This document shows positions 1 to 4,297 of a stretch of 10,826 nt of DNA, one piece after another. Source of the DNA: Legionellales bacterium UBA4722 (GTDB taxonomy: Bacteria > Pseudomonadota > Gammaproteobacteria > DSM-16500); NCBI GenBank assembly GCA_002404295.1, contig DHJK01000064.1:243-11068 (forward strand), given 5' to 3'. Numbering within the stretch: position 1 is the stretch's first letter; each line of letters opens with the position of its first letter. The notes beneath the pieces are model-generated. The model searched no databases and had not been told where the DNA came from. It saw nothing but the letters and a program-made list of their open reading frames with translations. The position numbers and the translations under genes are program-made.

Positions 1-298
1 AACATTTATCATAAGTAACCTGGATTTTTGAATTTCTTTCTTTCTCTTCATTTAATTCTTTAATAAGAAATAAAGCTTCTTTTAGATGACCGCATTGAAG
101 TCTAACAAAATATAATAACGCGCCTTGCTTAATATGTTGCTGCATTCCCTTGAATTCATTATTTTTAAAATTCGACATGCAGTGATTTGCAAGTGCTATA
201 TCATTACAAGCAAGCATTAAACGTATTATTAGCGAGGCTTCACATTCACCTGATTCATATAGCTTTTTTAAATCAACATAAAGAGTATTTGTGCGCAC
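1..298 (-). CDS. Unrecognised helical protein, 5' part only
   Basis: An open frame of 99 codons runs from a GTG at 298-296 off the left edge of the window. The GTG is chosen because a GAGG ribosome-binding sequence lies 8 bases upstream, an in-frame TAG precedes it, and no ATG lies between. The product begins VRTNTLYVDLKKLYESGEC and continues with residues typical of amphipathic helices, including LIIRLMLACNDIALANHC and LLYFVRLQCGHLKEALFLI. No transmembrane segment or catalytic motif is visible. It follows the possible 33-codon gene by 40 bases on the same strand, so the two may share a transcript. Similar all-helical hypothetical proteins occur in mobile elements, but I cannot name a family. 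The 3' end is outside the window. Confidence 0.75.
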   Translation of the reverse strand, partial: MRTNTLYVDLKKLYESGECEASLIIRLMLACNDIALANHCMSNFKNNEFKGMQQHIKQGALLYFVRLQCGHLKEALFLIKELNEEKERNSKIQVTYDKC

Positions 299-338
299 TT
301 TTTTAACCTCGACAGCTAGCCAGTTAAGACCATTCTAT

Positions 339-440
339 TTATTGAACTTGTTTACCCTTGCGCACCAATAGCATTTTTTTGCTTGCGGAGAATGATATTA
401 GCATCATGATGTAGTTTATTTTATACTCGCCTAACTTCAT
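339..440 (-). CDS. Possible 33-residue small protein or leader peptide
   Basis: A short frame starts with ATG at 440-438 and stops with TAA at 341-339. Its support is a very strong Shine-Dalgarno sequence, AAAGGAGGGGG, ending 4 bases before the ATG. A plausible promoter lies about 45 bases upstream. The peptide has a basic/hydrophobic pattern: MKLGEYKINYIMMLISFSAS followed by a lysine/arginine-rich tail. It could be a small membrane-associated protein, a leader peptide for the gene at 298-1, or simply a strong ribosome-binding site with no functional product. No homologue is recognised. Confidence 0.45.
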   Translation of the reverse strand: MKLGEYKINYIMMLISFSASKKMLLVRKGKQVQ

Positions 441-480
441 AATCCCCCTCCTTTATAACCTACGCACAGTGCAATTATCC

Positions 481-510
481 ACTATGCTAGAAACATCAAG
501 ACCAAGTCAA
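481..510 (-). promoter_or_regulatory. Candidate sigma-70 promoter for the left-edge genes
   Basis: On the minus strand a TTGACT (510-505) is separated by 18 bases from CATAGT (486-481), giving good -35 and fair -10 matches. Transcription would start near 474 and run into the strong ribosome-binding site of the 33-codon frame. It is a sequence match only. Confidence 0.4.
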
Positions 511-546
511 CTCCAATCCTTCAAAATTATCTACCTAGGTATGCAT

Positions 547-609
547 TATGCGCAGTAGTTTTCATCTAACCCATTCTAAGAATTAAACTTTTTTTGTCTA
601 CTGCACATA
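547..609. repeat. Imperfect 12-bp inverted repeat just past the integrase stop
   Basis: TATGCGCAGTAG (547-558) and CTACTGCACATA (598-609) are reverse complements at 11 of 12 positions, with 39 bases between them. Nested inside is the palindrome ATTCTAAGAAT (573-583), and just outside is TACCTAGGTA (532-541). The repeat ends 5 bases from the integrase stop codon. On the minus strand it is not followed by a U tract, so it is a poor intrinsic terminator. Its place beside the recombinase gene makes an attachment-site or recombination-protein binding role possible. Confidence 0.45.
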
Positions 610-614
610 ACAAC

Positions 615-1487
615 TTACCGCCCACAATAATTAACTGTAATTTGCTCGCGACTATGTCCGAGCTCTTCAGTTAAAGTCATACGTGCCTGGTAGTCAGTTT
701 GTTTTTGTTCGGGAGTCAAAGCAGAGGCTTTAAGACCGCCATTAATAGGTGCTTCCCAGCCAGTGAGTTGTTTGTAACGTTGCTGAGCATATGCATGACG
801 TAGACCATGGAGGTTTTTAAGTCCGGCGCGGATGGTTTGTTTGTCGTAGATGTAGCGTTGTTGGATGTAGGATTTTTTGGGTGGGATGAGTGATAGGTCT
901 TTGCCTTGAACTAGATTTTTCGCTTGAATGAGCCAATGTCGTTGTTCATCGGTTTGAATGGGGATGGTTCTTCCTCTGCCGCCTTTGCACCATGAATCTT
1001 GTAGGGATAAATGATCGCCTTTGTCTGCTTGCCATGGTTTAATTTTGAGCGCTTCTTCGCGGCGAAGGCCAAATACGCGTTGTAATTCTAGGGAGATACG
1101 GATGTATTGGTTGGTGACTTTAGAAAAATCTGGATGGTGTAAGGCACGGTTGATGATGGGTACATAGGTGCGTTTGCTGATGCAGAGCTTATTGTTGCTA
1201 GGGATGATGTTCACTTTATTGATTCGCATGCATAAATAACGTAAACAGGCTGTGCGGTTTTTTATTGTTGCATTGGATAAACCTTTATTTTGCCAGAATT
1301 TGACTACAGCGGTGATATGTTTTTCTTTCAGACCTTTGATATCACGTAGTGCGTAGCCTAGAGAGACTAAATCTTCGGCGAATTTAAATAGAATATTTTT
1401 TCTATCATGCTGGGTCGCGTAGGAGCCATCGCGGTTATGTTTTAACAACTGAAATAGAGTACGCTGTAAATCGTGACGGATGCCCAT
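615..1487 (-). CDS. Tyrosine site-specific recombinase (ICE/phage-type integrase)
   Basis: This 290-residue protein should catalyse excision and integration of the element by strand exchange at att sites. Residues 1-95 form the helical SAM-like DNA-binding domain. The catalytic domain follows, with all expected active-site residues: R142 in FGLRREEAL, K168 in CKGGRGRTIPI, H227-x-x-R230 in HGLRHAY, H278 in LGHSR, and nucleophile Y287 in NYCGR at the extreme C-terminus. The architecture fits the Phage_int_SAM_2/Integrase_1 integrases common in proteobacterial ICEs, and the length is normal. The start ATG at 1487 has AAGG about 10 bases upstream. The transcript may begin near 2026, giving an unusually long leader of about 540 bases that contains a structured RNA. 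No tRNA gene is adjacent, so the insertion target is unknown. Confidence 0.93.
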   Translation of the reverse strand: MGIRHDLQRTLFQLLKHNRDGSYATQHDRKNILFKFAEDLVSLGYALRDIKGLKEKHITAVVKFWQNKGLSNATIKNRTACLRYLCMRINKVNIIPSNNKLCISKRTYVPIINRALHHPDFSKVTNQYIRISLELQRVFGLRREEALKIKPWQADKGDHLSLQDSWCKGGRGRTIPIQTDEQRHWLIQAKNLVQGKDLSLIPPKKSYIQQRYIYDKQTIRAGLKNLHGLRHAYAQQRYKQLTGWEAPINGGLKASALTPEQKQTDYQARMTLTEELGHSREQITVNYCGR

Positions 1488-1555
1488 TGTTGTTTACCTT
1501 TTTTTTTCTCACATTGCCCTATAACGGCTTTAGCTGCTAAGTGTTAAGCATCTCA

Positions 1556-1581
1556 ATCTATTTCGCCGTGCGAAAATAGAT
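1556..1581 (-). repeat. Strong hairpin in the integrase leader
   Basis: ATCTATTTCGC (1556-1566) pairs with GCGAAAATAGAT (1570-1581) over 11 base pairs with one bulged A and a 3-base loop. It lies 69 bases before the integrase start codon on the minus-strand transcript. It has no following U tract, so a role in RNA stability or translation is more likely than termination. Confidence 0.5.
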
Positions 1582-1640
1582 CGCAATTTGCATTGCAAAG
1601 AGACGATTTATTAGGGTTTTATAACTATGAGAACTATTTT

Positions 1641-1658
1641 TTACTTCATGTACCTCCT
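1641..1658 (-). promoter_or_regulatory. Perfect Shine-Dalgarno next to a two-codon frame
   Basis: The minus strand reads AGGAGGTACATGAAGTAA, that is, a consensus ribosome-binding site, ATG, one lysine codon and a stop. The gap between GGAGG and ATG is only 3 bases, which is short. No longer frame begins within the normal distance. It may be a minigene, a ribosome stand-by site in the integrase leader, or the relic of a lost gene. Confidence 0.35.
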
Positions 1659-1682
1659 GTTAAATTTAAAAGATTAATGAAA

Positions 1683-1721
1683 TGACATAAATGTCACGCT
1701 TAATTGCTGTATTTCTACAGC
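1683..1721. repeat. Two neighbouring perfect inverted repeats
   Basis: TGACATAAATGTCA (1683-1696) has 6-bp arms around AA, and GCTGTATTTCTACAGC (1706-1721) has 6-bp arms around TTTC. Their centres are 24 bases apart. They could be operators for a dimeric regulator, recombination-accessory sites, or RNA hairpins in the integrase leader. Confidence 0.4.
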
Positions 1722-1768
1722 TTGCCTTACTGAGAATTGCTCAACTTTGTTGCGCTATAAGCAATAAA

Positions 1769-1788
1769 AAACTCTTGTTATAGAGTTT
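1769..1788 (-). terminator. Weak terminator-like hairpin in the integrase leader
   Basis: AAACTCT (1769-1775) and AGAGTTT (1782-1788) form a 7-bp stem with a 6-base loop. On the minus strand it is followed by a short U-rich run ending in UUUAUU. The stem is AT-rich, so termination would be inefficient. Its place between the structured RNA and the integrase allows an attenuation role. Confidence 0.3.
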
Positions 1789-1890
1789 CAAAGCGTTTGC
1801 AAAACAGTTGTGAAACTGTTTAATAAATGAAAGATGCTTGAGTGATTCGCGCATCGCTTAGGTGTGGAAAATCATTATAATGATGAAAAC

Positions 1891-2014
1891 TGGGAGAAGA
1901 AATAATCACGTTTCAGTGAAGTATTGCATGAACAATTTTACAATTGCGACCAGGAATTTCATCATGCTGCGCTGGTCTTACCTTACGTTTTAGTGTCGTG
2001 TAAGGCATCGACTG
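1891..2014 (-). ncRNA. Structured leader RNA, copy 1 (upstream of integrase)
   Basis: Read on the minus strand, the RNA starts near 2014. GUCG (2012-2009) pairs with the loop of a 6-bp stem (2005-2000 with 1986-1981), making an H-type pseudoknot through 1998-1995. A second stem, GACCAG/CUGGUC (1977-1972 with 1953-1948), has a loop segment GCAUGA (1967-1962) that pairs with UCAUGC (1931-1926), a second pseudoknot. A small hairpin (1946-1942 with 1937-1933) lies between. A short hairpin (1919-1916 with 1909-1906) and a U-rich tract (1905-1898) follow. Copy 2 at 4298-4420 keeps each pairing although bases differ. This covariation supports a real RNA. The ligand or partner is unknown. Confidence 0.75.
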
Positions 2015-2032
2015 TTTAGATACTATCAATGA

Positions 2033-2050
2033 ATTATAGGGAAATGTCAA
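2033..2050 (-). promoter_or_regulatory. Candidate promoter for copy 1 RNA / integrase leader
   Basis: The minus strand has a perfect TATAAT (2038-2033), about 19 bases before the first paired base of the structured RNA. A perfect TTGACA lies at 2050-2045, but only 6 bases from it, so the two hexamers cannot serve the same promoter. TTGACA with the weaker GATAGT downstream is the alternative pairing. Long A/T tracts upstream could act as an UP element. Confidence 0.4.
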
Positions 2051-2055
2051 AAACA

Positions 2056-2122
2056 TTTTTTTGTGATTTTTTTATAAAAAAATACTGGTATATTTTTTGT
2101 CGTCACGACAAAAAAGTGACGC
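2056..2122. repeat. A/T-tract cluster with overlapping palindromes
   Basis: Homopolymer tracts occur at 2056-2062 (T7), 2067-2073 (T7), 2076-2082 (A7), 2093-2098 (T6) and 2110-2115 (A6); the first three are roughly one helical turn apart. The segment 2093-2115 is an inverted repeat with 10-bp arms (T6 then GTCG, mirrored) around TCA. Overlapping it, CGTCAC (2101-2106) pairs with GTGACG (2116-2121). Such A-tracts beside palindromes suggest curved, protein-bound DNA, for example an operator or an origin. Confidence 0.5.
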
Positions 2123-2168
2123 ATGTGGGTTGTAACTCATTTATTTTTATGATGATATTTTAAAAGCC

Positions 2169-2214
2169 GCGCGCGTCACTACAGACATCTTCGATGTCTA
2201 CTAGTGACGCGCGC
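2169..2214. repeat. 12-bp GC-rich perfect inverted repeat, candidate oriT or origin hairpin
   Basis: GCGCGCGTCACT (2169-2180) and AGTGACGCGCGC (2203-2214) are perfect reverse complements. Inside them GACATC (2184-2189) and GATGTC (2193-2198) form a second perfect stem with a TTC loop. The whole 46 bases can fold into one long cruciform or hairpin. There is no flanking U tract on either strand, so it is not a normal terminator. The 7-mer GTGACGC occurs at 2116-2122 and 2204-2210 and inverted at 2173-2179. It stands out as a GC-rich island in AT-rich DNA. Confidence 0.6.
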
Positions 2215-2237
2215 TTAAAGACCGACTTTAACCTGAC

Positions 2238-2265
2238 AAAAAAAAGCCCCAAAATAATGGGGCTT
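2238..2265 (-). terminator. Intrinsic terminator of the ssb-to-DUF6876 cluster
   Basis: On the minus strand AAGCCCCA (2265-2258) and TGGGGCTT (2251-2244) form an 8-bp stem with a 6-base loop, followed by a run of Us to 2238. It lies 13 bases after the stop codon at 2279. It is a textbook Rho-independent terminator. Confidence 0.88.
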
Positions 2266-2278
2266 GAATTGTGATGAC

Positions 2279-2662
2279 TTAATATTCACTTGGCAACATC
2301 AAACAATAATACTCTTCGGACTCACATAGATAGAAACTAACTGGCTCTCCAATAATTGGACAGTCAGTCCAGTTAATCTTGTGCTCAAAGTAAGTATCAT
2401 CGTTTTCGTTTCCAACCGTGATAATAGCAGTGCAATCAGCGTGGACTAATAACTGTATACTGTAGAATGAACTAAAGTATTCAGCTAACAATTTCTGAAA
2501 TATCACACGGCCGATTTCATCAATCAGCCAATAACATTTTAGTTTATCAGCAAACCAGTGCACTCCTTCTGTATACACTAATTTGTTATTATCCCAGTAC
2601 TGATATAAATTATATGACCTAATACGCCGAGCTAACGAACTTAACTTAACATGATCCATCAT
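2279..2662 (-). CDS. DUF6876-family protein of mobile elements
   Basis: The 127-residue product matches my memory of the DUF6876 family: YTEGV (30-34), YWLID (44-48), a central strand-rich part, YLCE (111-114) and the terminal LMLPSEY (121-127). Its biochemical role is not known to me. Family members are small, cytoplasmic and often encoded on phages, plasmids and ICEs. The start ATG at 2662 is preceded by CAGGAGAAGTC, a strong ribosome-binding site. A second ATG follows directly, so residue 1 could be either. The gene is last in a row with ssb, the coiled-coil gene and radC, and is followed by a strong terminator. Its ribosome-binding site is fully paired in a predicted 9-bp leader hairpin. 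Confidence 0.8.
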   Translation of the reverse strand: MMDHVKLSSLARRIRSYNLYQYWDNNKLVYTEGVHWFADKLKCYWLIDEIGRVIFQKLLAEYFSSFYSIQLLVHADCTAIITVGNENDDTYFEHKINWTDCPIIGEPVSFYLCESEEYYCLMLPSEY

Positions 2663-2717
2663 GACTTCTCCTGTAATTAAAAAATAACGGAGAAGTCTCC
2701 TGCGAGGAGAATTCCCC
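2663..2717 (-). promoter_or_regulatory. Switch-like leader hiding the DUF6876 ribosome-binding site
   Basis: GACTTCTCC (2663-2671) and GGAGAAGTC (2689-2697) are perfect complements. In the minus-strand RNA this 9-bp stem hides the whole Shine-Dalgarno and ends next to the AUG. The same anti-Shine-Dalgarno strand (2689-2700) can instead pair with 2706-2717 over 10 of 12 positions with a 5-base loop. The two folds exclude each other, so one would block and the other allow translation. Confidence 0.65.
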
Positions 2718-2737
2718 GCAGAGTGGATATATAAAAA

Positions 2738-3202
2738 TTAAAGCAACCCGTGCTCAGAAAATGAATAACTACCTTGTCTCGACACGATCACATGATCGAC
2801 CACTTTTACATCAATCAGATCGAGGATTTTCCGAATCGCTTCGGTTATCTCTTTATCTGCAGTGCTAGGGTGGCAGTTATCAGAGGGGTGGTTGTGCGCT
2901 AAAATTACTTTAGCAGCATTATGTTGCAATGCTTTTTGCACAATCGTCCTTGGATAAACAACTGCTTCATTGATCGAACCTCGAAAAAGTTTTTCAAAAG
3001 CGAGTAAACGGTGCTGAGTATTTAAAAATAATACAGAAAACACTTCACTCTCTTCTTCTGCTAACTGTAATCGCAGGTATGCACGAACATTGCGAGAGTT
3101 ATTCAGTATTGCAGAGTGATGGTGTAACCGTAGTTCTAAACATCGTAATGCATTGATAATGAGTGAATCACTATCCTCGATGTGTTTTAGGTGAGTTTTC
3201 AT
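2738..3202 (-). CDS. radC: Short RadC-like JAB/MPN-domain protein
   Basis: The 154-residue product carries the complete JAMM metal-binding signature: E79 in the INEAV segment, H103-x-H105 in LAHNHPSD, S113 and D116, spaced as HxH-x7-SxxD. RadC proteins of chromosomes are longer and have an N-terminal helix-hairpin-helix region. Here the region before the JAB domain is only about 40 residues and no HhH is obvious, as in the short forms carried by ICEs and prophages. The molecular function of RadC is not settled. The gene sits between the coiled-coil gene and the DUF6876 gene in the cluster led by ssb. The ATG at 3202 has AAAGGAAA 6 bases upstream, inside a hairpin. Confidence 0.88.
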   Translation of the reverse strand: MKTHLKHIEDSDSLIINALRCLELRLHHHSAILNNSRNVRAYLRLQLAEEESEVFSVLFLNTQHRLLAFEKLFRGSINEAVVYPRTIVQKALQHNAAKVILAHNHPSDNCHPSTADKEITEAIRKILDLIDVKVVDHVIVSRQGSYSFSEHGLL

Positions 3203-3205
3203 AAA

Positions 3206-3264
3206 GGTTTCCTTTGATAAAAACTGAGGAAACCTTTTCCGCTGAGGAAAAAGCTCCTCAGCGG
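3206..3264 (-). promoter_or_regulatory. Switch-like leader hiding the radC ribosome-binding site
   Basis: In the minus-strand RNA, GGUUUCCU (3234-3227) pairs with AGGAAACC (3213-3206), which contains the Shine-Dalgarno of radC, over 8 base pairs. Upstream a perfect 10-bp hairpin joins CCGCUGAGGA (3264-3255) and UCCUCAGCGG (3248-3239). The 7-mer UCCUCAG is present twice, at 3248-3242 and 3230-3224. CUGAGGA (3261-3255) could therefore pair with either, and pairing with the second would break the Shine-Dalgarno hairpin. No U tract follows, so control of translation is favoured over termination. Confidence 0.65.
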
Positions 3265-3279
3265 ATGAGAGAAAAAAAC

Positions 3280-3627
3280 TTATCTGACTAACAATGTGTG
3301 GACAAGAACCATAACATACATAATCCCACCTCCAAGCGCTAACCAGCCAGCTTTAAAGCTGTAGTCTAGCGTTCTAGAGCGAATTTCTGTATGAAATATA
3401 TTCTTTATACCTAACTTGGTTTCAACAGCAATCAAACGTTGTTCAACAGACGAAAGACGCGCATTCATCTCACCTCTCAGTCCATGTACTTCATCACGAA
3501 CACCAGCGATAAGATCACTGAGTTGTGTGACTGCACGATCTATTGCTTTGCTGACTGCCATATCTACCTTCATTTCTATTAGTTCAGTTTGGAGTTGAAA
3601 TAAATCTTTTGCTTGTGAGTTTTGCAT
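3280..3627 (-). CDS. Coiled-coil protein with C-terminal membrane anchor
   Basis: The 115-residue protein begins MQNSQAKDLFQLQTELIEMK. Residues about 8-72 have heptad-like spacing of L, V and I among charged residues, as in a coiled coil. Residues about 93-113 (GWLALGGGIMYVMVLVHTLL) form one transmembrane helix ending in VR. It resembles small tail-anchored coiled-coil proteins of mobile elements but I do not recognise a named family. The frame stays open for 42 more codons upstream. I chose the ATG at 3627 because AAGGAAGG lies just before it, while the upstream ATGs lack a ribosome-binding site and the extra residues look non-coding and overlap a hairpin. Confidence 0.75.
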   Translation of the reverse strand: MQNSQAKDLFQLQTELIEMKVDMAVSKAIDRAVTQLSDLIAGVRDEVHGLRGEMNARLSSVEQRLIAVETKLGIKNIFHTEIRSRTLDYSFKAGWLALGGGIMYVMVLVHTLLVR

Positions 3628-3722
3628 AGTATACCTTCCTTTTAAATTAAAATCATGTGTTGTAAATGAGACGATTGATGACATTTTGAACTCTTCAATG
3701 CTCTTTCTTGTAAAAAGTGTTT

Positions 3723-3746
3723 CTGTGCAGCAAGCCGCCTGCACAG
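3723..3746 (-). repeat. 8-bp hairpin right after the ssb stop
   Basis: CTGTGCAG (3723-3730) and CTGCACAG (3739-3746) pair perfectly around an 8-base loop, 16 bases after the ssb stop codon on the transcribed strand. No U tract follows. It may slow polymerase, protect the ssb message, or be part of the leader of the coiled-coil gene. Each gene of this cluster has a comparable hairpin in the gap before it. Confidence 0.55.
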
Positions 3747-3762
3747 GTGTCATTGGTGAATG

Positions 3763-4200
3763 TTAAGCAGCATCAGTAGGCGACCGACCTAATGTTTGGT
3801 CAATTTCCTGTTTAGCTTTTTCATAAGCATTGTCTTCGTCAAAAAATTCCAGTACTTCGTTTTCAAGCGATTTATAGCTAAGGAATTTCATTTCCCTTGC
3901 ATAAATCGCACTCATCCGATGCACTTGTCCTTCTTTGTCTTGCCAATCATGGGCTCGCAATTCGCCTGAGATGAATATTTTTGCGCCTTTTTTAAGAGAC
4001 GTAGCAGCTATTCTTCCTATACGATTGTTTAAATACACGGTATGCCACTGTGTATCCTCCCGTTCCTCGCCATTTCTGGTTTTGAACTTTTTATGAGTCG
4101 CAATTGACAACCTTACAAAACTGCCTAGCTCAGAAACCTGCAATACATCAGGGTCTTTGCCTAGATTACCGATTAACATAACTTGATTTAATGATGACAT
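3763..4200 (-). CDS. ssb: Single-stranded DNA-binding protein (OB fold)
   Basis: The product of 145 residues starts MSSLNQVMLIGNLGKDPDV, the typical first strand of bacterial SSB. It keeps the core through FVRLSIAT, QWHTVYL, the KKGAKIFISGELR segment (about 69-81) and a following segment to about residue 110. It should coat single-stranded DNA during transfer or replication of the element. The C-terminal tail is short and ends GRSPTDAA. The acidic tip ending in DIPF or DIPF-like residues, which recruits partner enzymes in chromosomal SSB, is missing, so this SSB may bind DNA without recruiting host repair proteins. It is the first gene after the second structured RNA. AAAGGAGAAA precedes the ATG at 4200 and can be paired in a hairpin. 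Confidence 0.93.
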   Translation of the reverse strand: MSSLNQVMLIGNLGKDPDVLQVSELGSFVRLSIATHKKFKTRNGEEREDTQWHTVYLNNRIGRIAATSLKKGAKIFISGELRAHDWQDKEGQVHRMSAIYAREMKFLSYKSLENEVLEFFDEDNAYEKAKQEIDQTLGRSPTDAA

Positions 4201-4202
4201 AG

Positions 4203-4277
4203 GGATTTCTCCTTTAAGTTAATAAAAAAACCTCAAAGAGAAACCACTACCCCAATGGGAAAGAGTTTCCCTTGAGG
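4203..4277 (-). promoter_or_regulatory. ssb leader: paired ribosome-binding site and terminator-like long stem
   Basis: GGUUUCUCUUU (minus strand 4245-4235) can pair with the ribosome-binding segment at 4215-4203 over 11 base pairs with two single-base bulges. Upstream GGGAAA/TTTCCC (4257-4262 with 4266-4271) forms a 3-base-loop hairpin. CCTCAA (4277-4272 on the minus strand) can pair with TTGAGG (4236-4231), which is followed directly by seven Us (4230-4224), as in an intrinsic terminator with a long loop. Both termination and translation control are possible. Confidence 0.5.
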
Positions 4278-4297
4278 GTTGGTGAAAAAAAATGAAG

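Larger units (their letters stand above)
1488..2278. other. 791-bp non-coding control region
   Basis: No credible protein gene of normal size is seen here. From left to right it holds a hairpin (1556-1581), a perfect ribosome-binding site with a two-codon frame (1641-1658), two neighbouring palindromes (1683-1721), a terminator-like hairpin (1769-1788), an AACAGTT/AACTGTT hairpin (1802-1821) and the palindrome ATCATTATAATGAT (1871-1884). These are followed by a structured RNA (1891-2014), its candidate promoter, phased A-tracts, a GC-rich hairpin (2169-2214) and the terminator of the gene to the right. The density of inverted repeats is far above that of the coding parts of the window. Confidence 0.7.

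Noticed and set aside
441..614. tRNA fragment marking an attachment site
   Set aside because: No T-arm, anticodon arm or CCA-like end could be found by eye on either strand.
1706..1721. LexA (SOS) box
   Set aside because: CTGT and ACAG are present but separated by 6 bases instead of the 8 needed for the enterobacterial LexA consensus.
1741..1854. 37-codon minus-strand frame between the structured RNA and the integrase
   Set aside because: It has an ATG but no convincing ribosome-binding site, and two hairpins lie within it; too weak to call a gene.
1955..1970. Hammerhead ribozyme core (AUGAUGAAA resembles CUGAUGA plus GAAA)
   Set aside because: There is no stem II between the two core parts and no matching third strand; the segment is better explained by the loop-to-strand pairing.
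3416..3598. Plus-strand open frame of 60 codons
   Set aside because: It lies opposite the coiled-coil gene, lacks a ribosome-binding site, and its low-complexity composition fits an antisense shadow.
3628..3753. N-terminal extension of the coiled-coil protein from an ATG at 3753
   Set aside because: No ribosome-binding site there, it overlaps a strong hairpin, and the ATG at 3627 has AAGGAAGG.
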